In this document: positions 18,007-26,512 of the stretch, in pieces
Position numbering within the stretch: the stretch's first letter is position 1
Layout: each line of letters begins with the position of its first letter
DNA from: Leptolyngbya sp. Cla-17
Lineage (GTDB): Bacteria; Cyanobacteriota; Cyanobacteriia; Leptolyngbyales; Leptolyngbyaceae
Reading direction: 5' to 3'
Length of the DNA: 64,000 nucleotides
Assembly: GCF_016807185.1 (NCBI RefSeq)
Contig: NZ_JAEVYN010000001.1
Coordinates: 1,300,781-1,364,780 of the forward strand
The notes under the pieces: generated by a model
Told to the model about the DNA's origin: nothing
The model's input: the letters and a program-made list of their open reading frames with translations, nothing else
Databases searched by the model: none
Position numbers and translations under genes: made by a program

Positions 18007-18628
18007 TTCCTGTCGGTACACCTTCCACAGCAGCAGCGATGCCAAAAACGATAAATAGACTGCCCCCCAAGGCGGTACTCGTCCGTTCAGAGATGCGTCC
18101 GGCAACGAGTCGCCCACCAACCACAGCGATCGCTGCACATAACGTGTGTCCTGCGATTGCACCCATTGTTACGCCCCAAGGATTATAAGTCGCGGCTAAA
18201 GCGATCGTGGCAAACTGAGTGCGATCGCCCCACTCTGCCAAAAACGTAAGGATGAACGCCTCCCAAATAATCCCCCAGGCTGTGCCGGCTTTTGCTTCAA
18301 GATCAGAATCTTGAATTGCTGCTTCAGCTTCAGCAACTTCGTCACAGGTTGCTTTAGAGGGCATTTGCCACGAATCGTACAAAAGTTTTAGTCCAAAGCC
18401 AATAAATAAGGTGACTTCCGCCAGATGGATGGGGTATTTGGGCAATAGGGAAATAGCTTGTCCCATTAAGATTGACAAAATGGTCATGATTGCCAGAGCC
18501 ACTACTACGCCTAGAAAAACTAGGCGGCGAGAATGACGCATTGCTAGCAACATTGCAATGAAAAAGGTCTTATCACCTAGTTCAGATATTCCAACCAACA
18601 AAAAGCCAGATGTGAAAGCAGCCAACAT
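17999..18628 (-). CDS. UPF0016/GDT1 (TMEM165-like) manganese exporter, fused two-repeat form
   Basis: 209 residues, about six membrane helices in two homologous halves. Each half has the family signature E-x-G-D-[KR]-T: ELGDKT near residue 16 and EWGDRT near residue 130. A charged loop (about 90-110) joins the halves. Characterised relatives are cyanobacterial Mnx and plant PAM71, which move Mn2+ out of the cytoplasm to lumen or periplasm. Mn2+ control is supported by a probable yybP-ykoY riboswitch in the 5' leader at 18718-18914. It overlaps the TPR gene tail to tail by eight bases. A split version of the same family lies at 60078-60878. Confidence 0.93.
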   Translation of the reverse strand: MLAAFTSGFLLVGISELGDKTFFIAMLLAMRHSRRLVFLGVVVALAIMTILSILMGQAISLLPKYPIHLAEVTLFIGFGLKLLYDSWQMPSKATCDEVAEAEAAIQDSDLEAKAGTAWGIIWEAFILTFLAEWGDRTQFATIALAATYNPWGVTMGAIAGHTLCAAIAVVGGRLVAGRISERTSTALGGSLFIVFGIAAAVEGVPTGIT

Positions 18629-18662
18629 TTATCAATTTCCTAATCAAACGTGCAAGTGCAGC

Positions 18663-18701
18663 GTGAGCTTGATTAGAGACAAATGACTCCACCAAGCTCA
18701 C
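18663..18701 (-). promoter_or_regulatory. Leader hairpin between riboswitch aptamer and exporter start
   Basis: GTGAGCTTG (18693-18701 on the minus strand) pairs perfectly with CAAGCTCAC (18663-18671) around a 21-base loop. It lies between the aptamer and the start codon and is not followed by a U run, so it may be an expression platform acting by another route than simple termination. Confidence 0.5.
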
Positions 18702-18717
18702 TCAACAGTGAACTCAG

Positions 18718-18914
18718 TGAAGGTCTCGCTTGCAAAAAGGCGTTACGAATTGACAATTTAAGGTTAGCTAACCGCTGAATGCGAAAGATTCTTCCAACAG
18801 CAATACGCGATCGCTAAAAAATATTGCAAATTATCCTATTTGTCACCTGAACCAGGCTTGTCGCCAGTATGTTGATTCAGATGGGCTGGGAAAACCAGCA
18901 GCTACTCCCCTTCA
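18718..18914 (-). promoter_or_regulatory. Probable yybP-ykoY manganese riboswitch aptamer
   Basis: Reading the minus strand, the leader shows the class hallmarks in order: a closing stem TGAAGG (18914-18909) paired with CCTTCA (18723-18718), the loop GGGGAGTAGC (18910-18901), TCAACATACTGGC further on, and AGCGAGACCTTCA at the 3' side. These are the conserved loop sequences of the Mn2+-binding yybP-ykoY aptamer. The downstream gene is a Mn2+ exporter of the UPF0016 family, the commonest partner of this riboswitch. The aptamer is long (about 197 bases), with a large variable insertion that includes a GCGATCGC. A covariance-model search was not possible here. Confidence 0.85.
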
Positions 18915-19157
18915 AACTTTTACGATTATACCAGTGCAATTCGCCAAACATAGCTTTTCGCGACTAGTTGCACTGAGTAAGTCCCCAGAAAATCCAAGTA
19001 CCTTTATGAATAAGATTCAGCATTTTCACCATCTTATTCATTTCAGCAAAGCTATAGGGTCTGAATAAAAAAGCGATCGCCTGTAACGCTAAACCTACAG
19101 TTTGCCGAGTATCAGCCTACTTTTTGTAACTAGTAATCTCTTGAAAGGAGAAACCCT

Positions 19158-19478
19158 TTACTTACTGCGAGGCTGAATAAATTTGCGAACACTGTATTCT
19201 GTCACTTCAATAATTTTATAAGTGTTCGCATCAAATTCTTGACTAAACCGCTTCTCGGTAGCATCTAAGTAATCTTGTGGAATTGACTTCCACGCTTCGC
19301 GAGTTTTCCAATGAATCACTAAAATGACTTCTTGAGGATTTTGAGGACTAATCCACACCTCTTTTCCTAAAAAACCAGAATGCTTTGCTAAAGCAGCCGT
19401 CCAAATTTCTTCATCTTTTTGAACAAATACTTCTCGTAGGTCTTCTGCAACTTGCACCCTCAACCACTCAATCACCAT
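19158..19478 (-). CDS. TIGR03792-family (ABM-fold) protein
   Basis: 106 residues. MVIEWLRVQV start, then a strand with VILVIHWKTREAWKSIP and a C-terminal TEYSVRKF. This fits the small ferredoxin-like fold family TIGR03792, found nearly only in cyanobacteria and related to antibiotic biosynthesis monooxygenase domains. No catalytic residues can be assigned and the role is unknown. It stands alone; the 530 bases after its stop contain only the riboswitch leader of the exporter. Confidence 0.8.
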   Translation of the reverse strand: MVIEWLRVQVAEDLREVFVQKDEEIWTAALAKHSGFLGKEVWISPQNPQEVILVIHWKTREAWKSIPQDYLDATEKRFSQEFDANTYKIIEVTEYSVRKFIQPRSK

Positions 19479-19729
19479 ATGCCAATCTCTTCTTGTTTTA
19501 TGCAGTTTATGTTAGGGCAAGACGAGGGGGAATATTTCAAAGATAGAAGTCGCTCTAACCGATGAGTGTGGTGAGCCGTACTGCTGACTTTTTTCAGAAT
19601 GATTGGGGATCTGACAGAATAAGGAAGTATCACGGAAAAAGCCAGTATTGCTTAGCTTACCTTGAACCAGTAGTGCAATGTAGGCTTGCGATCGCGCTCC
19701 TTTCCATCATCCGATTTCAGGTAAGCAGA

Positions 19730-20053
19730 ATGGACAATAACAACTGGCTGACTCAGATTCTTATGTTGGGGGTAGGCACAACCTCTCTAGTAGCAGACAA
19801 AATACGCGAAGTCAGCGATGACCTCGTTAAAGATGGCAAACTGAACCCTGACCAGGCAAAAGAAGTCATGGACGACTTGTTGCAAACGCTCAAGAGTGAG
19901 CAAGGTAACCTTGAAACTCAAATGCAGCGTCAACTTCGGAATGTTTTGCAAGATATTGGCGTTCCTCGGCAGTCAGAAATGGATGAATTACGCGGTCGAA
20001 TTGATCGCCTTGAGCGCCAAATCCGTGATTTAGAAAACCGCCTTTGGCGTTAA
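19730..20053 (+). CDS. Phasin-like coiled-coil protein
   Basis: 107 residues from ATG 19730 (MDNNNWLTQ); the open frame runs back to 19562 without family character. An N-terminal hydrophobic helix (LTQILMLGVGTTSLVADKI) is followed by heptad-rich helix to the end (ELRGRIDRLERQIRDLENR), the layout of poly(3-hydroxyalkanoate) granule-associated/phasin-like proteins. No PHA synthase is in this window. The alpha/beta hydrolase gene follows after 11 bases, so the two are probably co-transcribed. Confidence 0.75.
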   Translation: MDNNNWLTQILMLGVGTTSLVADKIREVSDDLVKDGKLNPDQAKEVMDDLLQTLKSEQGNLETQMQRQLRNVLQDIGVPRQSEMDELRGRIDRLERQIRDLENRLWR

Positions 20054-20064
20054 GGAGTGCATTT

Positions 20065-20958
20065 ATGATCATTCCACCAGGATTTTGTCAGCGTTCTGTT
20101 TCAACTCAGCTTGGCAGAATGGCTTATTACACGGCTGATGCTGTTTTCCCAGACGCAGTTCAAGAAAAAAAGTCGCAGACCTTAGTCTTTTTGCATGGGT
20201 TTGGCGGCGGATCTTCGGCTTACGAATGGTCAAAAGTTTATCCAGCGTTTGCGCTGGATTACGACATATTGGCTCCCGATTTAATTGGCTGGGGCAGATC
20301 GGAGCATCCAGAGCGCAATTATCAATCGGAAGATTATATTTCTACCATCATCGAGTTTTTAGAGCAAACTTGCACAGAGCCTGTGCCCGTTGTGGCATCT
20401 TCGTTGACCGCTGCTTTGACGATTCGAGCCGCGATCGCCCGTCCCGATTTATTTAAATCTTTGATCTTGACCACTCCTACCGGACTGTCAGATTTCGGCA
20501 AAGACTACACTCGCAGCTTTTTTATTCAACTAGTTAAAACTCCTATTATCGATCGCCTGCTCTACAGTGCTGGAATTGCAACCTCTGGCGGCATCCGCAA
20601 TTTCTTAGAGACTCGACAATTTGCCCGTCCTGCGCGCGTTTACCCTGAAATTGTAGAAGCCTATCTTGCTTCTGCCCAGCAACCCAATGCAGACTATGCT
20701 GCTCTTTCGTTTGTGCGGGGAGATCTTAGCTTTGATTTAGCGCTTTATATGCCGCAACTTAAGGTTCCAACTGCAATTGTGTGGGGAAAAGAATCTCAAT
20801 TCACTGAAGCAGAAATTGGACAACGTCTTGCATCTTTGAACCCAGAAGCAATTAAGCATTTTCAACTGCTAGAAGATTGCGGACTAACGCCTCAACTAGA
20901 ATTACCTGCGATCGCGATCGCCCTAATTCGGCGTTTCCTCGCAACGCTAAGTTCATAG
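20065..20958 (+). CDS. Alpha/beta hydrolase fold protein with degenerate triad
   Basis: 297 residues from ATG 20065, which has AAGGAG 8 bases upstream. The core is clear: oxyanion region FLHGFGG (42-48), LAPDLIGWGRS, and the nucleophile elbow. The elbow reads ASSLT (111-115) instead of GxSxG, keeping Ser113 but losing both Gly. At the C-terminus, where the catalytic His normally lies before PQ-x-E-x-P, the sequence is CGLTPQLELP, with Leu near residue 274 in place of His. It may therefore be non-catalytic or use a different mechanism. Substrate unknown. Confidence 0.85.
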   Translation: MIIPPGFCQRSVSTQLGRMAYYTADAVFPDAVQEKKSQTLVFLHGFGGGSSAYEWSKVYPAFALDYDILAPDLIGWGRSEHPERNYQSEDYISTIIEFLEQTCTEPVPVVASSLTAALTIRAAIARPDLFKSLILTTPTGLSDFGKDYTRSFFIQLVKTPIIDRLLYSAGIATSGGIRNFLETRQFARPARVYPEIVEAYLASAQQPNADYAALSFVRGDLSFDLALYMPQLKVPTAIVWGKESQFTEAEIGQRLASLNPEAIKHFQLLEDCGLTPQLELPAIAIALIRRFLATLSS

Positions 20959-20993
20959 TTAAACTAGTACACCCAGGTTAAGCACTCGTTCGA

Positions 20994-21515
20994 CTAACCT
21001 TGAATCCGAATATCCCGCACATTCAAGTTTGTAAAATTATAGTTAAACCCCTCTAACTCAATCGGGGCACCAATCTTAATCTTATTGTTGCCTAAAACAG
21101 GGCCGTTTTTAGTAATCTGGGCATTGCCTTGAAGAGTAAGCAACAGGTTCCGGCTCAGCTTCGATTCCGGTCTAGGATCGGGTATTACTTGCACCTTGCC
21201 GTCGGGCTGAGGAACAAATACATTATCTTGCAATTCCTCTACCTCTTTCACCGTGATCTCGCCGTAGGGCTGATTACGAATGATAATGCTCGTTTTTTGA
21301 CCTGGCTTGAATAATTCTTTGGTGTTCTGTCCGGCAACGCGCACCACCACCTCAATTTCAACGGGTTTGGTGGGGATGTTCACTTGGGCTACTGAGCCTG
21401 ATGCGCCTGGAAATACAAAGATACCGAACAAAACTAGTAAAATGACCAGAGCAGCTCCCAGATCCAAAATACTAACCTTGCCAAATAGCCGACCTTTAGA
21501 ATCTACGACAGCCAT
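20994..21515 (-). CDS. DUF4330 protein, single-pass membrane
   Basis: 173 residues. N-terminal MAVVDSKGRLFGKVSILDLGA leads into a membrane helix (about residues 17-37); the remainder is a beta-rich soluble domain (VEIEVVVRV, GEITVKEVEEL, NNKIKIGAPIELEG). This is the layout of DUF4330, a family common in cyanobacteria. Function unknown. It converges on the hydrolase gene. Confidence 0.85.
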   Translation of the reverse strand: MAVVDSKGRLFGKVSILDLGAALVILLVLFGIFVFPGASGSVAQVNIPTKPVEIEVVVRVAGQNTKELFKPGQKTSIIIRNQPYGEITVKEVEELQDNVFVPQPDGKVQVIPDPRPESKLSRNLLLTLQGNAQITKNGPVLGNNKIKIGAPIELEGFNYNFTNLNVRDIRIQG

Positions 21516-21993
21516 AAAACGTTTCCTTAAGCTTGTGAAGTGGACGCTTGGGAAAAGACCCTTTAGCTTACTGAAAATGCATGGAGCTAGCCAGCATTCA
21601 GATGTCGCAAGATCCTATGTAACCCCGTGACAGGTTAGCATAACTTAGGGTCGCAATCACTATTCTCTGGCAGACATCAGCACTTTATGAAAGGAGTAGT
21701 GCGATAGCAATTGTAGTTAGGGGCTTGTGGATAAATATCCCAATACAAGGTCTTGCGGTTCAATTTGTTCCTTGGCTGCTGTTTCCGTTAAAAGCTATTT
21801 TTGCAAACATTGGAAATACTTTTAAGTTCTGGATCAGGCTTGCAACCCTTAACTAAGTGCCAATAGTGTTTGTAGTTTTCTATACTATAGTTAATGAAAT
21901 GAAATAACCGTCTGCATCATTCAATGATGGTTTTTTCAGTTTATTTCAAAGGCTTGGTTGAGCGATTCTGCATCGTTACCTCACAACCGCGGA
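21516..21993. other. Intergenic region, no gene seen
   Basis: Divergent spacer between DUF4330 and the ABC1 kinase. Near 21915-21942 a small hairpin (CATCAT/ATGATG) is followed by six T residues, which could be a weak terminator or attenuator ahead of the kinase gene. Nothing else recognised. Confidence 0.45.
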
Positions 21994-23796
21994 ATGTTGA
22001 GTTGCTCCTCGAACCTTTTTATTGGTTCTGTTTTAACTTACGAGGTTGATGAAACGGTGGGTCAAAATCCCCTTGCCTTATTGAAACGCTACGATGCGAT
22101 CGCGATCGCCCAATACTATAGGTTTCGCCCCTGGCTAACGCTCTGGCGCACTCTAAACGTCGCAGTTTCATTTTTAAGTTTTTTCCTTGGTCTGAAAATA
22201 GACTCATGGCAAAATCGAACAGAGGTTAACCGACTTAAGCGCGCTGAGCAGTTGCGTCGCACTTTAATCCGCTTAGGTCCAACCTTTATCAAAGTGGGTC
22301 AGGCACTTTCTACCCGCCCTGACTTGATTCGCAAGCATTTTCTTACTGAGCTTACCAAGCTTCAAGACCAACTGCCGCCATTCTCTACGGAGTTAGCTTT
22401 TCGCATCATTGAGCAAGAGTTAGGGCGATCGATCAAGGATGCTTACAGTCAAATTTCTCCTCAGCCTATTGCAGCCGCAAGTTTAGGGCAGGTTTATCAA
22501 GCACGTCTCTACAGTGGCGAAGAAGTTGCCGTAAAAGTGCAGCGCCCTAACTTGTTGCCCACGTTGACTTTAGATTTATACCTGATGCGGTGGGTCGCTG
22601 GTTGGATCGCGCCTTGGCTACCATTGAATTTAGGTCATGACTTGACGCTAATTGTCGATGAATTTGGCATTAAGTTATTTGAAGAAGTGGATTATCTAAA
22701 TGAAGGGCGGAATGCAGAGAAATTTGCTACCAATTTCCGTAATGATCCAAAAGTCAAAGTCCCCGCAATTTACTGGCGCTATAGCAGTCGCCGAGTGCTG
22801 ACTTTGGAATGGATTCATGGGTACAAGCTGACGGATACCGATCGCATCCGAGAAGCAGGCTTGGCAAGTGATGATCTAATTGAAATTGGCGTGACTAGCG
22901 GTCTACAGCAGCTTTTGGAGCATGGCTTTTTTCATGCTGACCCTCATCCTGGAAATCTATTTGCCATGGCTCCCCAATGTGCCATAGATGGCAATGAATC
23001 CAGTGAGCCGATAGAAGCGCGGATGGCATACATCGATTTTGGCATGATGGATCAGCTAGATGCACCCACTAAGGAAACATTGGTGGATGCTTTGGTTCAT
23101 TTGATAAACAAAGACTATGAAGACTTAACAAAAGATTTCGTGAGTCTAGGGTTTTTAACTCCAGATATTGATATCCAACCCATTTTGCCTGCTTTAGAGG
23201 CTGTTTTTTCTCAAGCGTTTGGTGAAAGCGTACAGGATTTTAACTTTAGAACGATTACCGATAGTTTTTCGGAACTGATGTATGACTATCCGTTTCGGGT
23301 GCCTGCCAAGTTTGCTTTGATTATTCGCTCCTTGGTGACCCAAGAAGGATTGGCATTGACGATTAATCCCAACTTCAAAATTGTGGAAGTTGCCTATCCG
23401 TATGTGGCAAAGCGCCTGTTAACGGGAGAATCACCTCAACTGCGTCGCCGCTTGTTAGAGATGTTATTCAAGGATGGGAAGTTTCAGTGGTCGCGGCTGG
23501 AAAATTTGATTGCGATCGCTCGCACCAATGGCAATTTTGATTTACTACCTTCGGCTCAAATGGGCATCCAATTTCTGCTTTCAGAGGAAGGGAAGTTTTT
23601 ACGGCAGCAGTTAGTCATTGCTCTCACTGAAGACGATCGCCTTCATACTGATGAAGTGCAACGACTTTGGAACTTGATCAAAGACGATTTTCAGCCTGTG
23701 CGATTGCTGAGTGTAGCAATGGATGCGATCGCAGAATTCTCTACCGCTGGAACTGCTGCTTTACTGCCAATTCGCGCTAACTTTTCAAAACCATAG
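21994..23796 (+). CDS. ABC1/AarF/UbiB-family atypical kinase
   Basis: About 600 residues from ATG 21994; a TTG at 21958 would add 12. Family motifs are complete: KxGQ (FIKVGQALSTRPDL), Ala-rich loop AASLGQVYQA, VAVKVQRP with the ATP Lys, HADPHPGN catalytic loop and YIDFGMM metal site. Cyanobacterial and plastid members (ABC1K) associate with thylakoids or plastoglobule-like lipid and influence prenylquinone metabolism. The C-terminal 200 residues are the family's helical extension. Monocistronic as far as can be seen. Confidence 0.93.
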   Translation: MLSCSSNLFIGSVLTYEVDETVGQNPLALLKRYDAIAIAQYYRFRPWLTLWRTLNVAVSFLSFFLGLKIDSWQNRTEVNRLKRAEQLRRTLIRLGPTFIKVGQALSTRPDLIRKHFLTELTKLQDQLPPFSTELAFRIIEQELGRSIKDAYSQISPQPIAAASLGQVYQARLYSGEEVAVKVQRPNLLPTLTLDLYLMRWVAGWIAPWLPLNLGHDLTLIVDEFGIKLFEEVDYLNEGRNAEKFATNFRNDPKVKVPAIYWRYSSRRVLTLEWIHGYKLTDTDRIREAGLASDDLIEIGVTSGLQQLLEHGFFHADPHPGNLFAMAPQCAIDGNESSEPIEARMAYIDFGMMDQLDAPTKETLVDALVHLINKDYEDLTKDFVSLGFLTPDIDIQPILPALEAVFSQAFGESVQDFNFRTITDSFSELMYDYPFRVPAKFALIIRSLVTQEGLALTINPNFKIVEVAYPYVAKRLLTGESPQLRRRLLEMLFKDGKFQWSRLENLIAIARTNGNFDLLPSAQMGIQFLLSEEGKFLRQQLVIALTEDDRLHTDEVQRLWNLIKDDFQPVRLLSVAMDAIAEFSTAGTAALLPIRANFSKP

Positions 23797-23900
23797 CTAC
23801 GGCATGTCATTAATTGACCTAGATGACTGAAGCGGGTTAACTGAATAGCTGGGCAAAGGGGAGGCGTTCTGATGATGTGCACCTTCAAAGAGCGTTGGTG

Positions 23901-24953
23901 CTACAGCAATTCCAGTCGAGCAGCCAACTTTTCTATGTAGTCTTCGCTGTTGTGGTGATGGGTGACAAGTTCATAGCCAGATTGGGCTTGAGTTTCTGCG
24001 TCTCTAGGATTGTCGAGCAACCGCGCGATCGCCTGTCGTAGGCCTAGTTCATCTTCTGGTGCCACAGTGGTTAACGTGCCTGGAGTCTCCAAATAATCAG
24101 CTAGCCCTGAAATACGCGTAACCACAACTGGACGGCGACAGGCCATGGACTCTAATAGGCTAGTCACCCCAGCAGTATCGCGGCTTTCAAACAGGGGAAC
24201 GACAACGATCGCAGCATTGCGGTAAAGCTGCACCAGTTCCGTCCACTCATAATAACGGCGCGACATATTGGCGGGCATCACAGCGGGCAACGATTTGGAC
24301 AAAGGTTTCACGTCTCTAGAGAAGGCGCTGATACACACCTCCACATTCATGTCGTGGGTTGCGGCTGCCAATGTTCGGTAATCACGCTTTTCTAGACCGA
24401 CGCTGGCGATGATTGGGCGCTGTTTACCAAACATGGCGGTTCCCGGCGAGAAAAAGTGGGTATCCGTTTGCTCCGGCATCATAAAGACGCGTTCCTGGGA
24501 GAGCCGTAGATAGTGATATAGAAACTCAACCTGGGGGCGGCAGTTTGTAACAAAGAGGCTGATGCGTTTACTGGCATTGAACAACTTCAATGCCACCTTA
24601 CTCCTGGGGCGGTGACCTGTGTGGATGAAAACAGCAATTTTGGGAGGATTGGGTAAAGCACCGCAAATAGTGGCTACTGGAATTCCAACATCCTCACCGC
24701 TGCAAAAAACAACATCGTCCCCGTTAAGCTGCGATGAGAGGCTACGTGCCAGTGCCCAATTTTGGGGCTGACCCAAAATCTTTGCCCGCGCATAGTCTCT
24801 AGTCCGGATCGGTTCCTGGCTAAGCACATGCACTTTGGCGTTCAACCGTTTGCTTAGGCTCCACATTACGTGACGAGGGCACTTGCCTAGCTGGGCGTTG
24901 CGATCGACCTCTTCCAGATCAATCGGATTACTGAGAACCAGATGGTAGTTCAA
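23901..24953 (-). CDS. Glycosyltransferase, GT4-like (group 1)
   Basis: 350 residues, GT-B fold pattern. The N-terminal half is weakly conserved; the C-terminal nucleotide-sugar half shows PIIASVGLEKRDY, VPLFESRDTAGVTSLLESMAC and the E-x7-E-type segment with RPVVVTRISGLADYL. Acceptor and sugar cannot be named. It is last in a five-gene minus-strand glycan cluster, 12 bases after the methyltransferase stop. Confidence 0.8.
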   Translation of the reverse strand: MNYHLVLSNPIDLEEVDRNAQLGKCPRHVMWSLSKRLNAKVHVLSQEPIRTRDYARAKILGQPQNWALARSLSSQLNGDDVVFCSGEDVGIPVATICGALPNPPKIAVFIHTGHRPRSKVALKLFNASKRISLFVTNCRPQVEFLYHYLRLSQERVFMMPEQTDTHFFSPGTAMFGKQRPIIASVGLEKRDYRTLAAATHDMNVEVCISAFSRDVKPLSKSLPAVMPANMSRRYYEWTELVQLYRNAAIVVVPLFESRDTAGVTSLLESMACRRPVVVTRISGLADYLETPGTLTTVAPEDELGLRQAIARLLDNPRDAETQAQSGYELVTHHHNSEDYIEKLAARLELL

Positions 24954-24965
24954 TAGGATCCCCTT

Positions 24966-25733
24966 TCAGCATCGACCGACAAAGTAAGTCCCCCAAGTTT
25001 GCCACCCTGGTTCGTCATGGGTCATCCATTCACCCAAAGCTTCACAGATAAAACCATTCTGGGCAAAAAGCCACTCTACTTCTGGCTTAAATAAATATCG
25101 CATCTGGTGGGTTTCTTTTAACACCTCAAGAGTGCCCATCTGTCGATCCTGAATCAAAATCTGATAGTTTACATTTACTCGATTTTCATTGGGATACATC
25201 AGAGGCTCGGCAATGCGTGTGACTGAGATCAGGTCATCTTCTAAGCGTTTCACTCTGACTGTGGGGCGGTTGCTTAACACGGCTGGCCCATACCAGCAGT
25301 CAAACAGGAAGATCCCCCCATGCTTCAGATGATGTCTGGCTGTGGCAAAAGCCGCCTCCAGATCTTGATTGGTCGTTTGGTAGCTCATCACATGAAACAG
25401 TGAGATCACCACATCAAAGCGTTGATCAGTCCGAAAAGAGCGGACATCACCCTGATGAAAATGCAATCGACCAGTCTGTTCTGTCGGTAATTCTAACACC
25501 CGCGCCTGAGCCTTTTCTAACATGCTTTGGCTCTGATCAATGCCGCAGACGGTATATCCTTTTTCAACGAGCAACTTGGCGTGTAGCCCCGTACCGCAAC
25601 CCAGTTCTAGAATCGATGTGGCATTTAGGATATGGCGCTGGAGTAAATCACATACAAAAGCAACTTCACCCAAATAATCTTTATCTTGATAAAGCAAGTC
25701 GTAGTAGCGAGCGTAATGACCAAAGACATTCAT
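24966..25733 (-). CDS. Class I SAM-dependent methyltransferase
   Basis: 255 residues from ATG 25733 (MNVFGHYARYYDLLY); this start overlaps the previous gene's stop as ATGA, which supports it over the longer frame to 25826. Motif I is ILELGCGTGLHAKLL, followed by the acidic GIDQS and motif IV DVVISLFHVMSY. Likely modifies a sugar or sugar nucleotide, judged only by its neighbours. Confidence 0.85.
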   Translation of the reverse strand: MNVFGHYARYYDLLYQDKDYLGEVAFVCDLLQRHILNATSILELGCGTGLHAKLLVEKGYTVCGIDQSQSMLEKAQARVLELPTEQTGRLHFHQGDVRSFRTDQRFDVVISLFHVMSYQTTNQDLEAAFATARHHLKHGGIFLFDCWYGPAVLSNRPTVRVKRLEDDLISVTRIAEPLMYPNENRVNVNYQILIQDRQMGTLEVLKETHQMRYLFKPEVEWLFAQNGFICEALGEWMTHDEPGWQTWGTYFVGRC

Positions 25734-26512
25734 GAATCGATCGCCTTGAAATATAAACCGTGAAACATTAGGGATTTGAATTCTGGATGGAAGGGAACTG
25801 CACAGGGTTCGCCAGGATCCTTCCACTGATCAACTAGCTCGTAGCCAAGGGCGAGGATCGAATTCACAAAATCCCGCTTTGCGAAAACGTAGACCGGGTA
25901 AAATACCAAGCCGCCGTTTTGCAGGGTAACAAACGGGTTCCCTTCGCACAGAGGAAATCGGTTTAGCAGGATATGGGCTGGTTTACGCTGCAACTTTGCT
26001 AGGTCAGTTGCGAGGGAACCCACATACTGCACTGAACCAGATGCCATGAAGATAGCAGCTCCATCTGCTTTCTCAAACTGGTCAGTGAATCGCAGCTGCG
26101 ATCTCTTTTTCTGTTGAGCAAAATCTTCTCCTGCAGCAACAATGGTGGGCAACTCGCACACAATCCATTGCAACCCGCTGGGATAGGTCAGATATTTCTC
26201 GTAGGTATAGAAGTGAGTACCAATATTACCGCCGAAATCAAATAGAACAGTGCCTTCTCGCAACAGCTTTTGCATCCAGAACAGCATGGGATAGTCATAA
26301 AATCCGATCCCCTCAGCAGCCTGCTCGTGGTATTCCTGAGCTAGTTCCTCATGGTTGTAGCCAATCTTGCGATTTTTGGGGGCGGCGGCGATCGCCTGTT
26401 CAGGGGTTCTAAAAATGCCTCGGTAACGAGCATATCCGCTTTGAGTGGGAAACCGCAGGTATCCCAGGATTGACCTTAAGAAAAGCTGCGATCGATCTAA
26501 AAGGCTTGTCAC
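25730..26512 (-). CDS. TIGR04325-family putative methyltransferase
   Basis: 260 residues. GYNHEELAQEY and VLFDFGGNIGTHFYTYEKYL (motif I region), WIVCELPTIV and FMASGSVQYV match the TIGR04325 group, which occurs in capsule and O-antigen loci. Its start overlaps the DegT gene stop by four bases, and its stop overlaps the next methyltransferase start by four, so three genes are translationally coupled. Confidence 0.85.
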   Translation of the reverse strand: MTSLLDRSQLFLRSILGYLRFPTQSGYARYRGIFRTPEQAIAAAPKNRKIGYNHEELAQEYHEQAAEGIGFYDYPMLFWMQKLLREGTVLFDFGGNIGTHFYTYEKYLTYPSGLQWIVCELPTIVAAGEDFAQQKKRSQLRFTDQFEKADGAAIFMASGSVQYVGSLATDLAKLQRKPAHILLNRFPLCEGNPFVTLQNGGLVFYPVYVFAKRDFVNSILALGYELVDQWKDPGEPCAVPFHPEFKSLMFHGLYFKAIDS

